A DNA stretch of 64,000 nt from Thinopyrum elongatum (GCA_011799875.1 CM022300.1:230464903-230528902); one strand, 5' to 3'. Shown: positions 45,719 to 56,954, counted from the first letter of the stretch. Numbers and translations: made by a program. Notes: generated by a model not told the origin, from the sequence alone.

Positions 45719-47358
45719 AACGGCATCGTGAAGCCGGAAAACTGGATGATCGACTACTCCACAGCAGTCGGCATCGCCAACGGCAACAAGCGCATCACAG
45801 TCAAGTACGTCCCGCTCATGCTTCAGGGCACGGCCCGGACGTGGCTGAACAGCCTCAAGCCCAACAACATCAACAGCTGGATAGATTTCAGTGACACCTT
45901 CATCCGCAACTTCACCAGTACGTACAAGTGGCCCCCCAAGCCACACCAGCTCTCCATGTGCGTTCAGGGGCCGGCCAAGTCCACTCGCGACTACCTGACG
46001 CGTTGGGGCAAGCTATGCAACTCCTGCGAGGGGGTCCACGAGCTACAGGCCATCGAGTACTTCACCACCGGGTGCAGAGAGGGCACTCTGCTCAAGCACA
46101 AGCTCTTGTGCGACGAGCCGGCTACCTTGGACGAGCTCCTGGTCGTGGCCGACAAGTATGCCACCGCTGACTCTTCCATGGGGTTGGAGATCCGGGTTGA
46201 CGCAGCCGGCAGGGTGGTCCAGCCGGGTTCCCAAACTCCGGCTAGTGACACCAGCCGGCGCCAACAACCGAACGACAACAAGCGCAAGGCCCCGCAGCCG
46301 GCTTCCAACAGCCGGCAGGTTGCCGCTGTCGAGGATCAGCAGCCGGCCGGGCATCCCGGCCCCAAGCGTCAGCGGGGCGGCAAGGGTGCCTGGCAGCCTG
46401 CCTTCTCCATTGAGCAAGCCCTTGATGCCCCGTGCAAGTTCCATAGCGGCGTGAAGCCGTCCAACCACACCACACGGAAGTGCAACTGGCTTGCCCGGAT
46501 CGCCAAAGGCGAGGCCCTGCCGCCTCCACTGCCAGCCGGCCAGGTAGCCCCGGCTGCTAAGCAACCGGCCCGAGCTGCCGGCATGCTCCAAGATGAGTTC
46601 CCCGAAGAGAACGCCACCTACATCGTCTTCACGAGCGAAGCCGACGACAAGCACAGCAGATGGCAGCAGCACCGCGAGGTGAATGCAGTCAGCTCAGGGG
46701 TTCCCACCTTCATGCACTGGTACGAGAGGCCCATCACCTGGAGCCAAGCTGACCACCCGGCCGTGATGCCTTCGCCGGGTGCATACGCCTTGGTGCTGGA
46801 CACAACCTTCTCAACGGAGAGACGGACTTGCCGCTTCAGCCGGGTTCTGATAGATGGCGGCAGCAGCATCAACATCCTGTACCGCGAGACCATGGAGCGT
46901 TTGGACATCAAAGTCAAGCAGCTTCAGCCCAGCCGGACTATCTTCCATGGCATAGTCCCCGGCCTTTCCTGCTCTCCAATCGGCAAGATCAAGATTGACG
47001 TCCTGTTCGGCGACAAGAACCACTTCCGCCGCGAGCCAATCTGGTTCGAGGTGGTCGACCTGGACAGTCCCTACCACGTGCTCTTGGGCCGCCCGGTGCT
47101 GGCCAAATTCATGATGGTCCCGCACTACGCCTACCTGAAGGCCAAGATGCCGGGTACCAAGGGCATCATCACTATTGCCGGCGACTACCAGAAGTCACTG
47201 GACTGCACCGCCGCCAGCAGCCAGCTGGCCGAGTCCCTCGTCATCGCTCAAGAAAAGCGTCTCCTTGACCGGATGGTATCCATGGCCAGCGAGAAGCCGG
47301 CCATGCCGACTGATCCCAAGGAGACGGAAGCAAAGGCCTCCTTCCAGCCGGCCAGGAA
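45719..47358 (+). pseudogene. Element C gag capsid part and protease
   Basis: In frame with the preceding segment. It starts GIVKPENWMIDYSTAVGIA, then MLQGTARTWLNSL, RDYLTRWGKLCNSCEGVHE and VVADKYATADS, the usual Tat-type gag core. The retropepsin site is RVLIDGGSSINILY (about 46843-46884) with HVLLGRPVLAKFM downstream. The frame is lost by a one-base shift near 47355, after KASFQPA. Confidence 0.85.
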
Positions 47359-48837
47359 ACCAAGAAGATCGCCTTGGACCCGGCACACCCGGAAAGGTTT
47401 GCTGTTGTAGGGACCAACCTCGACAGCAAATAGGAAGGCGAGCTCGTCGATTTCCTTCGTGAGAATCGAGACATCTTCGCATGGTCTCCCAAAGACATGC
47501 CGGGTGTCCCGACGGATTTCGCCGAGCACAAACTACATGTGAGGCAGGATGCTAAGCCGGTCAAGCAAGCCCTCCGCCGCCTATTAGAAGAGAAGAGAAG
47601 GATCGTTGGTGAAGAAATCGCCCAGCTTCTGGCAGCCGGCTTCATCATGGAACTGTTCTACCCGGACTGGCTTGCCAACCCAGTCCTCGTCTTGAAGAAG
47701 AATAACAAGTGGCGCATGTGTATCGACTACACGAGCCTCAACAAGGCCTGCCCCAAGGATCCTTTTGCCTTGCCCCGGATAGATCAAGTGATCGACTCCA
47801 CCGCCGGATGTGAGCTGCTGTCTTTCCTGGATGCCTACTCCGGCTACCACCAGATCAAGCTGAACCCGGCCGATCAGCTGAAGATCGCCTTCATCACACC
47901 ATTCGGAGCCTTCTGTTACCTGACCATGACGTTCGGCTTGAGAAATGCCGGCGCCACGTTTCAACGTTGCATGCAGAAGTGCCTCCTCAAGCAGCTCAGT
48001 AGAAACGCCCACGTCTATGTGGACGACATTGTGGTGAAGACGGAGAAGCGCGGCACCCTCCTAGAGGATCTCAAGGAGACCTTCAAAAATCTGCGCCGTT
48101 TTCAAATCAAGCTCAACCCGGAGAAGTGCGTCTTCGGAGTACCAGCCGGCCAGCTCCTTGGCTTCCTTGTCTCTGAACACGGCATCGAGTGCAACCCCGT
48201 GAAGATCAAGGCCATCAAGCGGATGGAAAGACCCACCAAGCTGCGAGACGTCCAAAAGTTCACCGGGTGCTTGGCATCCATCAGCCACTTAATCAGTCGG
48301 CTGGGCGAGAAGGCACTCCCCCTGTACCAGCTCATGAAGAAAACCACTTGCTTTGAGTGGAATGACCAGGCGGACGAAGCTTTTCGTCAGCTCAAGCGCA
48401 TGATGTCCACGCCGCCTATCCTGGCGGCTCCGGCTGCCAAGGAACCAATGCTCCTCTACATCGCCGCCACCAGCTGGGTCATCAGCACGGTGATTGTGGT
48501 CGAGCGCTCAGAGGCCGGCAAGGTGCAGCCGGTCCAGAGGCCAGTGTATTATCTGAGCGAGGTCTTGTCTGCCTCCAAGCAGAACTACCCCCACTACCAG
48601 AAGATGTGCTACGGCGTATACTTTGCCGCCAAGAAGCTGAAGCAATATTTCCAAGAGCACTCCATCATGGTTGTCTGCACTGCCCCCCTCGCCGAGATCA
48701 TGGGCAACAGAGATGCCTCCGGCTGGGTGGCCAAGTGGGCCATCGAGCTGGCTCCCCATACCATCCTCTACCAGCCCCGCACCGCCATCAAGTCCCAAGC
48801 GCTGGCCGACTTCTTAGTCGACTGGGCCGAGTCCTAG
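47359..48837 (+). pseudogene. Element C reverse transcriptase and RNase H
   Basis: After the shift the reading DPAHPERFAVVGTNLDSK meets TAG (47431-47433). It then continues EGELVDFLRENRDIFAWSP. RT motifs: KWRMCIDYTSLNKACPKD, LLSFLDAYSGYHQIKL, LTMTFGLRNAGATFQRCM, HVYVDDIVVKT (YVDD, about 48012-48044) and GQLLGFLVSEHGIE. The connection part has AAKKLKQYFQEHSIMVV. It ends at TAG 48835-48837, with the homologous reading continuing in frame. Confidence 0.9.
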
Positions 48838-50304
48838 TACCTGCCGCCCGCGTCGGATTCTACGCATTGGCAGATGCACTTTGACGGCTCAAAGATGCGC
48901 ACCGGCTTGGGAGCCGGCGTCGTCCTCACCTCTCCCAAGGGCGACAAGCTAAAGTACACGCTACAGATCCACTTCGCCGCCTCCAACAACGTAGCCGAGT
49001 ACGAGGCGCTCATCTTTGGGCTCCGACTGGCCAAGGAGATCGGCATCCGCCGCATCCTCTGCTACGGCGAATTGGACTTGGTGGTCCAGCAGTCGTCCGG
49101 CGACTGGGATGCCAAGGATGCCAACATGGCAAGCTACCGCTTCCTCGTCCAGCAGATGAGCGGGCACTTCGATGGGTGTGAGTTCCTCCACGTACCAAGA
49201 GCCGACAACGACGCAGCTGACGCCCTCGCCCGCATTGGCTCCACCCGGCAGGCCATACCAACCGGCGTCTCCCTCGAATGTCTGCGCAAGCCGTCTATCA
49301 AGCCGTCACCAGAGTCCGACTCCATCTTCGTGCTGGCTGACCCCGGAGCAGTCGGATCTGACTCGGGGACTCCAGCAGTCGGCCCGGGGACTTCACCAGT
49401 CGGCCCGCGGACTTCAGTAGTCGACCCAGGGACTTCAGCAGGCGGCCTGGGGACTGCAGCCGTCGGCCCGGGGACTTCAGCGGCACCACCAAGAGCGGTC
49501 GGCTCCAGCCTGCCGCCTCCCAACCCGGCCACCCTTGTGCCAGTGGCCGTCCTCACAGTGGTGGCGGACCCATCTTGGACGCAGCCCATCTGCGACTACC
49601 TGGTAAGCCGCATGCTACGAGCAGACGAGGTGCTAGCCCGACAGATCCAGCACCGGGCAGGCGCCTACACCATTGTCAACAGAGAGCTCGCCAGGCGGAG
49701 CATGATTGGTGTTTATCAGCGCTGTGTGGAGCCGAAGAAGGGCATGGAGATCCTCAGAGACATCCACCAAGGCGAATGTGACCACCATGCCGCCTCCAGG
49801 TCCCTCGTAGCCAAGGCCTTCTGCCATGGTTTCTTCTGGCCGACTGCATTGGACGACGCCAAGGAGTTAGTCAAGAAGTGCAAAGGGTGCCAGAAGTTCA
49901 GCACCAAGCAACACCAGCCGGCCTCTGTGCTCAAGACCATCCCCATCACCTGGCCATTTGCGGTGCGGGGTTTGGACATGGTGGGTCCTTTCAAGACAGC
50001 ACGCAGCGGCATGACTCATTTGCTGGTCTCCGTGGACAAATTCACCAAGTGGATAGAGGCCAAGCCAATCAAGAAGTTGAACGGTCCGACGGCCGTCACG
50101 TTCGTCGCCGACAATACCGTCCGATATGGCGTTCCACACAGCATCATCACCGATAACGGCACCAACTTCGCCAAAGGCGCCTTGGCCCGTTTCTGCGCAA
50201 ACCAGGGTATCCGACTGGACCTAGCGTCTGTTGCCCATCCACAGTCAAACGGCCAGGTGGAGCGAGCAAACGGCCTCATCCTGTCCGGCATCAACCCCGC
50301 CTGA
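48838..50304 (+). pseudogene. Element C second RNase H and integrase core
   Basis: MHFDGSKMRTGLGAGVVL and NNVAEYEALIFGLRLAKE are RNase H active-site segments. A Gly/Pro/Thr-rich linker with about seven GPGTS-like repeats (49360-49490) follows. Integrase: DIHQGECDHHAASRS and CKGCQKF (HHCC site), GLDMVGPF, ITDNGTNFAKG and HPQSNGQVERANGL (DDE). A one-base deletion near 50296 breaks the frame at SGINPA. Confidence 0.85.
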
Positions 50305-50840
50305 TCGAGCCGCTGGAGCGATCGGCCGGCTGCTGGATCGACGAGCTGGCGGCCGTCATCTGGAGTCTTCGGACCACGCCCAACAGATCAACCGGCTTTA
50401 TGCCCTTCTTCCTCGTGTACGGTGCCGAGGCTATCATCCCCACGGATATTGAGTTCGACTCGCCTCGCGTCACTATGTACATGGAGGCGGAAGCAAAGGA
50501 GGCGCGAGAAGGCGGCGTCGACCTGCTGGAAGAGGCCCGGCTACTAGCATGCAGCCGGTCCGCCATCTACCAGTAGAGCCTGCACCGCTACCATAACAAG
50601 AAGGTCAAGCCGCGTACATTCCGCGAAGGCGACCTGGTGCTCCGCCTGATCCAGCGATCAGCCGGCCAGCACAAGCTCGCACCACCTTGGGAAGGCCCCT
50701 TCATCATCAGCAAGGCCCTGGGTAACGACTCGTACTACCTCATCGACGCCCAAAAGCCCAGGGCACGCAAGCGAAGCACAGCCAGCGAAGAGACGGAGCG
50801 GCCATGGAACGCGAACCTACTCCGTCCGTTTCACAGTTAA
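50305..50840 (+). pseudogene. Element C integrase C-terminal part
   Basis: Past the shift: LIEPLERSAGCWIDELAAV, WSLRTTPNRSTGFMPFFL, VYGAEAIIPTDIEFDSP, then TAG at 50575-50577, SLHRYHNKKVKPRTF and LAPPWEGPFIISKAL, ending NLLRPFHS and TAA (50838-50840). Confidence 0.85.
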
Positions 50841-51575
50841 AGCGAGTGTATGTACCATGCCAACTTTTGTATTAAGTAAGGACCTCAGGTCCCCCGAGAT
50901 ACACTCGGGGGCTACCTTTTTATCCATGAGATAAGCTTATACCATGAATTGAGTTTTTTTTGTGTATTCTTGCCCCGTCCGGGCTCCGATCATCCGACCC
51001 GGGGGCCCGCCATCTTGGCCTAAGTCCGCACCAGCCGGGGCCGACTAGTAGTGTGCCGACGCCAAAGCCCTCTCTTTGCTCCATGTCACAGCTCGCAGCG
51101 CAGCTGTCCGACAAGCAAGAGTCAAAGGCCAGAAACGCTGTCCACACGAAAAACGACCAAGGAAAATGCCAACTACGGCCAAGCCGGCCTCTCGCCTCCC
51201 TCGTCCGGCTGCTCAGCAGCCGGCAGGCCGGCTTCTCGCTCGACTAAGCTACGCTCTAAGCGGCTGAAGTAACTTGCCCGTTCTAAAACGACCAAGTCCC
51301 TGACCCAGCCACAGACCGCAGCGCGGCTGTCCGGCTGGCAGGGAGGTGGCCAAGGGAACGCGGCAAAGGAAAAAGCCAAAGAGGGCAAAAGCAAACTCAA
51401 GCTAGAACCCGGCAACACATGCAAAATGTGGGGATTTAAACTTTATACATTGCAAAAGGGCCCAAGGCCAGCATTCATCAAGTTTAAAAATACACCCCCA
51501 GTGGGTGGAACCGCGCATAACTGACATTGTTTTCAAGCACGAGACAGAAAAACTCGAAAAAAGATGATAGGCCGT
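50841..51575. other. Convergent region between pol and the antisense gene of C
   Basis: About 735 bases. It contains a polypurine-like CTCGGGGGCTACC near 50904-50916 and repeated CAGCCGG motifs. The pol transcript ends and the antisense gene ends face each other here. No supported ORF. Confidence 0.65.
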
Positions 51576-54500
51576 CTAGGCGGACGGCCCCTCGGGCTGC
51601 ACGGACTGGTCGGCAGCAGGCGTAGCTCCGGCGGGTGGGGCTGCCGGCTGCGGAGTCTCGGCCTGGCAGTCGGCGGCGGCTGACATGGTCTCCGGCTGGT
51701 CGCCAGTCGGCGCCAGGTCGGGCCGAGTCCGGCTGGTCGCTCCGCCACCTGGTGCGACGTAGCTGCCGCCCTCGTCCTGCTCGTCCCCATAGCCTTCGTC
51801 GCTGGAGGCAATCTCCTCCGCCGAGTCCTCCCCGTCCGACGGGTTCAGGCCGAACCAAGACGGGGGCACTTCGGCGCCGTTGTCTTCCCGCTCCAGGAGA
51901 AAGACACTGACATCAGCGTATTCGGCAAGAGCCGACGCTCGGATGGCGATAGCGTCGCGCTCCGCCGCCAGCTCCGGAAGCGCCTCCTGGCGGAAGGTGG
52001 CCAGCTGCGCCAGGCGCAGCTCGGGGTACCAGGCCTTGACGAACTCCAGCGCCTTCGCAGCCCCAGACCGCGCCGCGGAGCTCTTCCAGGCTTCGAGCCG
52101 GTCGGCCGCCACCTCCAGCCAGTCGGCCGTCCGACTGGGAGTCCGCAGGATCCGAGAACCCGGCCACAAGCCCTCCAAGACCTGCGACCCGGCCCGCTGA
52201 AACCGGCGGAGTAGGCGGCGCGTTGGCTCGAGGCGCATTCGGAAGGCCATGAGCTGCTCGCGCAAGGTTCGAGGCCGGTCCTGCGCGATCTCCTTGCCCC
52301 GCCGCCTGCACTCCTCGTGCTGGGCCTCGATAGCCATGCAAACGGCCACAGAGTGGCCCGGGAGGAACTCTGTTCAAAAAATACAAAGGTGTCAGAAGAC
52401 GGCTTCCAGCAACATCTGGCAGCCAGCAATCGGCAACGAAAAGAAAGGGACGCACCGTCGAGCAGATCCTCGATCATGGTGTAGCCGTCCCGAAGGATCT
52501 TCTCCTTCTCGGACCAGTCCGAGCACTGGATCTCGAACTCGGCCGTGAGGTTTTCCTCGTCCGCCTTCAGCTGCCGGACCCTCTCCGCGTGCCGCTCGGC
52601 CTGGTCCGCCAGCTCCTTCTCCAACCGGTCGCGCGTCGAGGCCGCCTGGTCGCGCTCCTGCCCCGCAACCCGGAGCTGGCCCTCGAGCTCGGCCACGTGC
52701 TCCCTCAGCTGGGCGACAGCCGCTGAAACAAACAAGAGACGTCACCGTCTACTCCAACAAAAACAAGAACAAGCCGTCTGAGAAGATCCGGCCCGACTGC
52801 TCAGCAGTCGGCCTGAATCTCGGGGGCTACACCCAGCGGGTGCGTTGGCGCGCCCCCCACTGGAAGCCGGCTTACGTACCTCGGCTCTGAGTCAGCTCAG
52901 TGGTCCGGGTGGTGAGCGTTCGGTTCTGCGTGTTGAAGGCGGCCGCCCGCATGTTGTGGTAGTCCTGCAACAAAAACAAGCATTTCAGCAAACAAAAAGA
53001 ATACCTTTGAGTTCCAACCCGCCTGCTCAGAAGCCGGCTCGGAACTCGGGGGCTACAACCAGTGGGTGCGCTGGCGTGCCCCCACAGAAGGTTACAAGAC
53101 AAAAAAGTAAAAACAAGATGCGCCTACCCGGACGGACGACCGCAGCACCAGCAGCTCTCCCCTCGCCTTCAGGAGAGTCACGTTGTGGGCGAGGAACTGG
53201 TCCTCCACGTCCCGCACCGCCAAATTCAGGGCGGCTGGGCCGGCCCCTGCCACCCAACCTGAAGGAGCAGCGCTCGTAGCCCCAGTGCTGACCCCCCGCG
53301 AGCTCGAGGCCGCGGCCTCCACCCGTCTTGGCTCTGAGGTCGCCCGCGTCGCACGCGGGCGTGCCCGCACAGGAATGCGCACCGCCAAGACCCAGCCCGC
53401 CGCCTGCCCAGCGCCGGCTTGCGGCACCTCCGGCTGGCTGGGCCCACCACCTCCTCGACCGCCAGCATCCGGCGCGCACCGAACCTCCTCTACCTCCGGG
53501 ATGGCGGCCTTGGTGACCACCAGCCCCGGCACCGACTGGCCGGCTTCGGCTACCCCCGGCGGCGTTCGGCTCTCCGCCACCTGCACTTCCGGCTGCTCAA
53601 GAGTGATGGTCTTCGGAACCTCACCACCAGCCGGATTCACCATAGCCCTGACGTCGGCCTCCGCCTGCACCTTGGCCGCGGCCTCCGCCTCCGCCCTCTC
53701 CGTGTCCTGGGCCTCCGCCTGCGCCGCTTCCTCCGCCCGGGCGTCGGCCCGCGCCTTTTCCACGGCCTCCTGCTCCTCGCGCGCCTCCCGCGCGTTCCTC
53801 GCCGGCGCCTCTCGAAGAGCGGCAGCCGGATCCACGCGCCTGGCCTCCTCGGAGCCGACCGCTGCGTCCATCAATGAGGCGGACGGAGCCCGCGTGATGA
53901 CGTAGGCCGTCCTGCTCAACAAGAAAGCAAAGGATGAGGAAACCCCCAGGGGAGAAGAAAAATGTGAAGTCAGGGCAACAAGCGCGCGTACCCGGAGGTG
54001 TACGGCATGGGCTTGGGCTCCTTCCGGGCGGCGGCCACCTTCAGGGCCTCTTGCCACCTGGTCGCGTCCGCCTGCTTGGCCTTCTTCGCTGGGTGGCTGC
54101 CAAACCTCCTCGCAAGGAGGCGGCGTTTATGTCCGCCGGCTGAAGCAGCCGGCCGCGACACAGAAGGGCCGGCTCCCGCCCCCGCGCCTCAGCCAGGTCG
54201 GAGCCGCTCCTCGTCGTCCTCGTCGTTGTCCGGCCAAGACCGGACGTCGCTGACTCCTCCACCTCCCGAGGAGCCGCCTGCTCCGGTGCTGCCTCCTCCG
54301 GTGGCCTCGTCGTCGCCACCTTCCTCCATGGCAGCCGCTCCCAGCTCAGGGTCGCCCACGTCACTGTCTTCGCGGTCCGGCATCCACGTTCGGTCCGCGG
54401 CCGGCCCGCCTTGGCCCGGGAAGCGCTGCCTCAAGGCCGGCTGGTTAGGATGGAGGAAAGGAGAGCATTACAAATAAAGCAGCCGAACCTGGTACTTACC

Positions 54501-55390
54501 GCTGGGGGCGGGTTGGCCCGACTATATGGCTCCTTGCCGATGTGCCACTCCTCCTCGCTGAGCTTGCAGTTGGAGAAGTAGTTCACATGGCGGACCACCT
54601 CCACCTCCGGCATCTCCTTGGTGGACATCCGGCATGGGTCCCGGCGGCCGCTCATCTCGCTGATGAGATGCGGCCGAAGTTGGAGGGGCGACACCCGGCG
54701 CATGACGAAGCCGGCCAGCACGTCGGCCGGCTTGAGCCCCTCCTGGTCAGTCATCTCTTGAAGCCGGGCGAGGTCGCTGACGATGAGGGCCGGCAGGCGC
54801 TTGGGCGGCTGCTGTTGCCAGTTGTCCCGCGGCCCAGCAGGCGGCCCGGGCACGAAAGCCGGCAGGTTGATGTAGTCGTTGACCTGATGGAGATTTCGGA
54901 CGTAGAAATAGGATTTCTGCCAGAGCTTGGTCGACTCGTGCAGAGGGATGGCTGGGAAGCGAGTGCCGCCTCCTGAGCGCCTCACGGCAACGCATGCCCC
55001 GCACTGGGCCGGCTCGTCCTTCGCCGACGTGCCCAGCTTGAGGTAGAAGAATCTACCCCAGAGCTCAAGCATGGGCAAGACACCGAGGTACCCCTCACAG
55101 AGCGTGACTAAGGCCGCCATGAGCACCACCGTGTTGGGGGTGAGGTGATGCGGTTGCAGGCGGTAGAAGTCGAGGAAGGCCTAGATGAAGTTGCTAACCG
55201 GGAGCCCGAAGCCGCGAAGGAAATGCATGCGGAAAACAACGAGCTCACCGGGCTCCGGCCGCAGTGAGATCTCCCGCTCAGGGGGGAGGCGCACGCCCAC
55301 GTTGTTGGCGTGGGGGAGCCTCCGCGTCGCGCGGAGGAAGTCGACGTGGTCTTCATGCACGTTGGAGCCCAGCCAGCCGCTCTTCGCCAT
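51576..55390 (-). pseudogene. Antisense six-exon gene of C (Transposase_28 plus coiled coil)
   Basis: Exons by GT-AG sites: 55390-54500, 54440-53992, 53911-53128, 52964-52880, 52722-52456, 52369-51576. All phases agree, giving about 1,089 codons. Exon 1 resembles the grass Transposase_28 ('putative gypsy type transposon') domain: PEPGELVVFRMHFLRGFGLP, VTLCEGYLGVLPMLELWGRF, STKLWQKSYFYVRNLHQVND. Exon 2 is acidic then basic (HKRRLLARRFGSHPAKKAK). Exons 3-5 are Ala/Glu/Arg-rich coiled coil (AEEAAQAEAQDTERAEAEAA, HVAELEGQLRVAGQERDQAA). Exon 6 has DRLEAWKSSAARSGAAKALE and an acidic tail. Two in-frame stops interrupt this copy: TAG at 55181-55183 and TGA near 54189. Function unknown; Tat-lineage elements are known to carry extra ORFs in this position. 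Confidence 0.7.
52810..53070 (+). repeat. Repeated polypurine-like block in antisense-gene introns
   Basis: CTCGGGGGCTACACCCAGCGGGTGCG (about 52816) and CTCGGGGGCTACAACCAGTGGGTGCG (about 53045) are near copies. The core TCGGGGGCTAC also occurs near 50905, and it resembles the polypurine tract TTCGGGGACTAC before each LTR. Both intronic blocks sit just upstream (plus strand) of an exon's donor side. Confidence 0.65.
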
Positions 55391-55593
55391 GGCCGGAAGA
55401 CGGCAAGGAGAAGCCCTGGAACGAGAGCGTAGGCGACGCTGCGGCGGCGCGGGGCAACCGCGGTGGAGCAGTGGCCGCGACGGAGCAGCGGCTGCGGCGG
55501 AGCGGCAGCAGAAGAGCAGCAACAGCGGCGGCGAGAGGAAGAAGAGGAAGTAGGAGGGGATGCGCGTGCACTTCACCGCCCCTCCTCCTCCCC

Positions 55594-55603
55594 CTATTTA
55601 TAG
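55594..55603 (-). promoter_or_regulatory. TATA box of the antisense gene, right copy
   Basis: CTATAAATAG on the minus strand, about 205 bases upstream of the ATG at 55390. It is identical to the box in the left copy. Confidence 0.7.
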
Positions 55604-56043
55604 CCGGCTGGGGCGAAGCCGAGGCGACATGGGGGCGTGGGATTAACTGTGCCCCACGCCCCGCACGCCCCCGTGTATTCTGCGCAGTGAAGGTGCATTA
55701 ATCGCGCCGTAGAAGGGCAACCGCCCCCTCCAGCCGCAGCGGATCCACGCGCGGGCTGAGGCCCTGTGGTGGCGGGCCCCGGCCTGCGGCAACGTCCCAT
55801 CGCGCGTGTGGGCTGGCAGGCTGACTTGTCCAGCTAACGCCGCGTGGCGCGCACGGGGCGGGCGGCACCACCCCAGCTCCCGCCTCGTCGATTCGAATCC
55901 GCCATGCGGCCGCTACCGTGGCCGGCAACTAGCGTCCTGCTCCTCCCAGCCGGACGGGGCGGAAGGCGGAAGATCTCTCGAAGGGGAAGCTACTGAGGTA
56001 CTTCGCCGGTCAGCCGTAGAGCCTCACCAGCTTCGGGGACTAC

Positions 56044-56954
56044 TGTCAGGGGGATAGACCCCGGGTAGCCTCATCTGCACTTAACAACATTTCAAGGCAT
56101 CGGGGCAAGCCAGGCCCCTCCGGCCGGCAAGTCTCGCGACGGGCCCCCAGAACCGGCTGGTGCCACACAGCTGGCCTCCAGAAGACGACGCGCTCTCCGA
56201 GGGCGGCATGGGCTCGGGCCGGCTTCTAGCTGGCGGCCCGCCCCTTCCCTCAGAGTCTGAGCCCGACCAGGCGACAAGCTGGGCATGGCCATAGTGCGCC
56301 ATGCTTCCCCCAAATCACGGCCGTATGGCTACAGTAGGCACCGCCCGGCGGCCGCCGACCTGCCCGGCACGGCGCAGTAGCCATGGCGTGCCTGACACGG
56401 CCTTCGTCGGCGCGGACGGTGCCACAGTGAAGAGCCGTCAGCGGGGCCCGCAGGCGGCGGGCCCCATCTGTTGGCCGGTTCCTCGGTAGCCGGCAAGGCC
56501 CGACAGAGGCGGGCCCTAGCAGCCGGCGGAGAACCCGGCCACATAGACGCTGACAGCCGGGGCCTACCACCTGGCCATGTTACCATTGTACCCCTGGGGG
56601 GTTAGCCTATAAAACCCCCCCAGGCCACACCCATGCAAAGGGTCGTTCCTCTCTTGTTCCGCCTCAGTCCTATACACACCACAGCCAGGGAGAGGAGAGA
56701 GCTAGCTTCGCCCTTCTTCCTCCTCTGGCCGAACAGCTCTAGGAGCGCCATTGTACTCTTTGCTTCATAGTGATCATGCGGAGACACCGCAGAGCAGGAG
56801 TAGGGGTTTCATCTCTTAGGAGAGCCCTGAACCTGGGTAGATCTCGTGTCCATCCGAGCTTGTGCCCACTCCCGCTTCCAGGACCCGACGACGATCTCAT
56901 GGCCACAACCACGATAAGCCAGCCCCTGGCATCTGTCGAGATATTACCACGACA
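56044..56954 (+). repeat. Element C right (3') LTR
   Basis: 911 bases, TGTCAGG...CACGACA, with the TATA box CCTATAAAAC near 56607-56616. It abuts B gag (minus-strand MFKPEIPE reading) at 56955. Confidence 0.9.

Larger units (their letters stand above)
41472..56954 (+). mobile_element. Element C: recombinant head-to-tail gypsy element nested in B gag
   Basis: Order: truncated 3' internal copy (41472-43517), LTR (43518-44427), full interior (44428-56043), LTR (56044-56954). The LTRs start TGTCAGGGGGATAG after a TTCGGGGACTAC tract. The left one is followed by GTTAGCGCCCACCGTGGGGCC, a primer-site motif, so the element reads plus. The left 2 kb repeats 53998-56043. The extra 3' piece ahead of the left LTR shows that two elements once stood head to tail. 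The right edge joins B gag cleanly; the left edge does not, with about 85 residues of B gag missing. Confidence 0.85.

Noticed and set aside
45200..45946. Long minus-strand ORFs opposite C gag and pol (also 46043-46672, 47584-48012)
   Set aside because: They mirror codon bias of the real plus-strand genes and have no domain signal.
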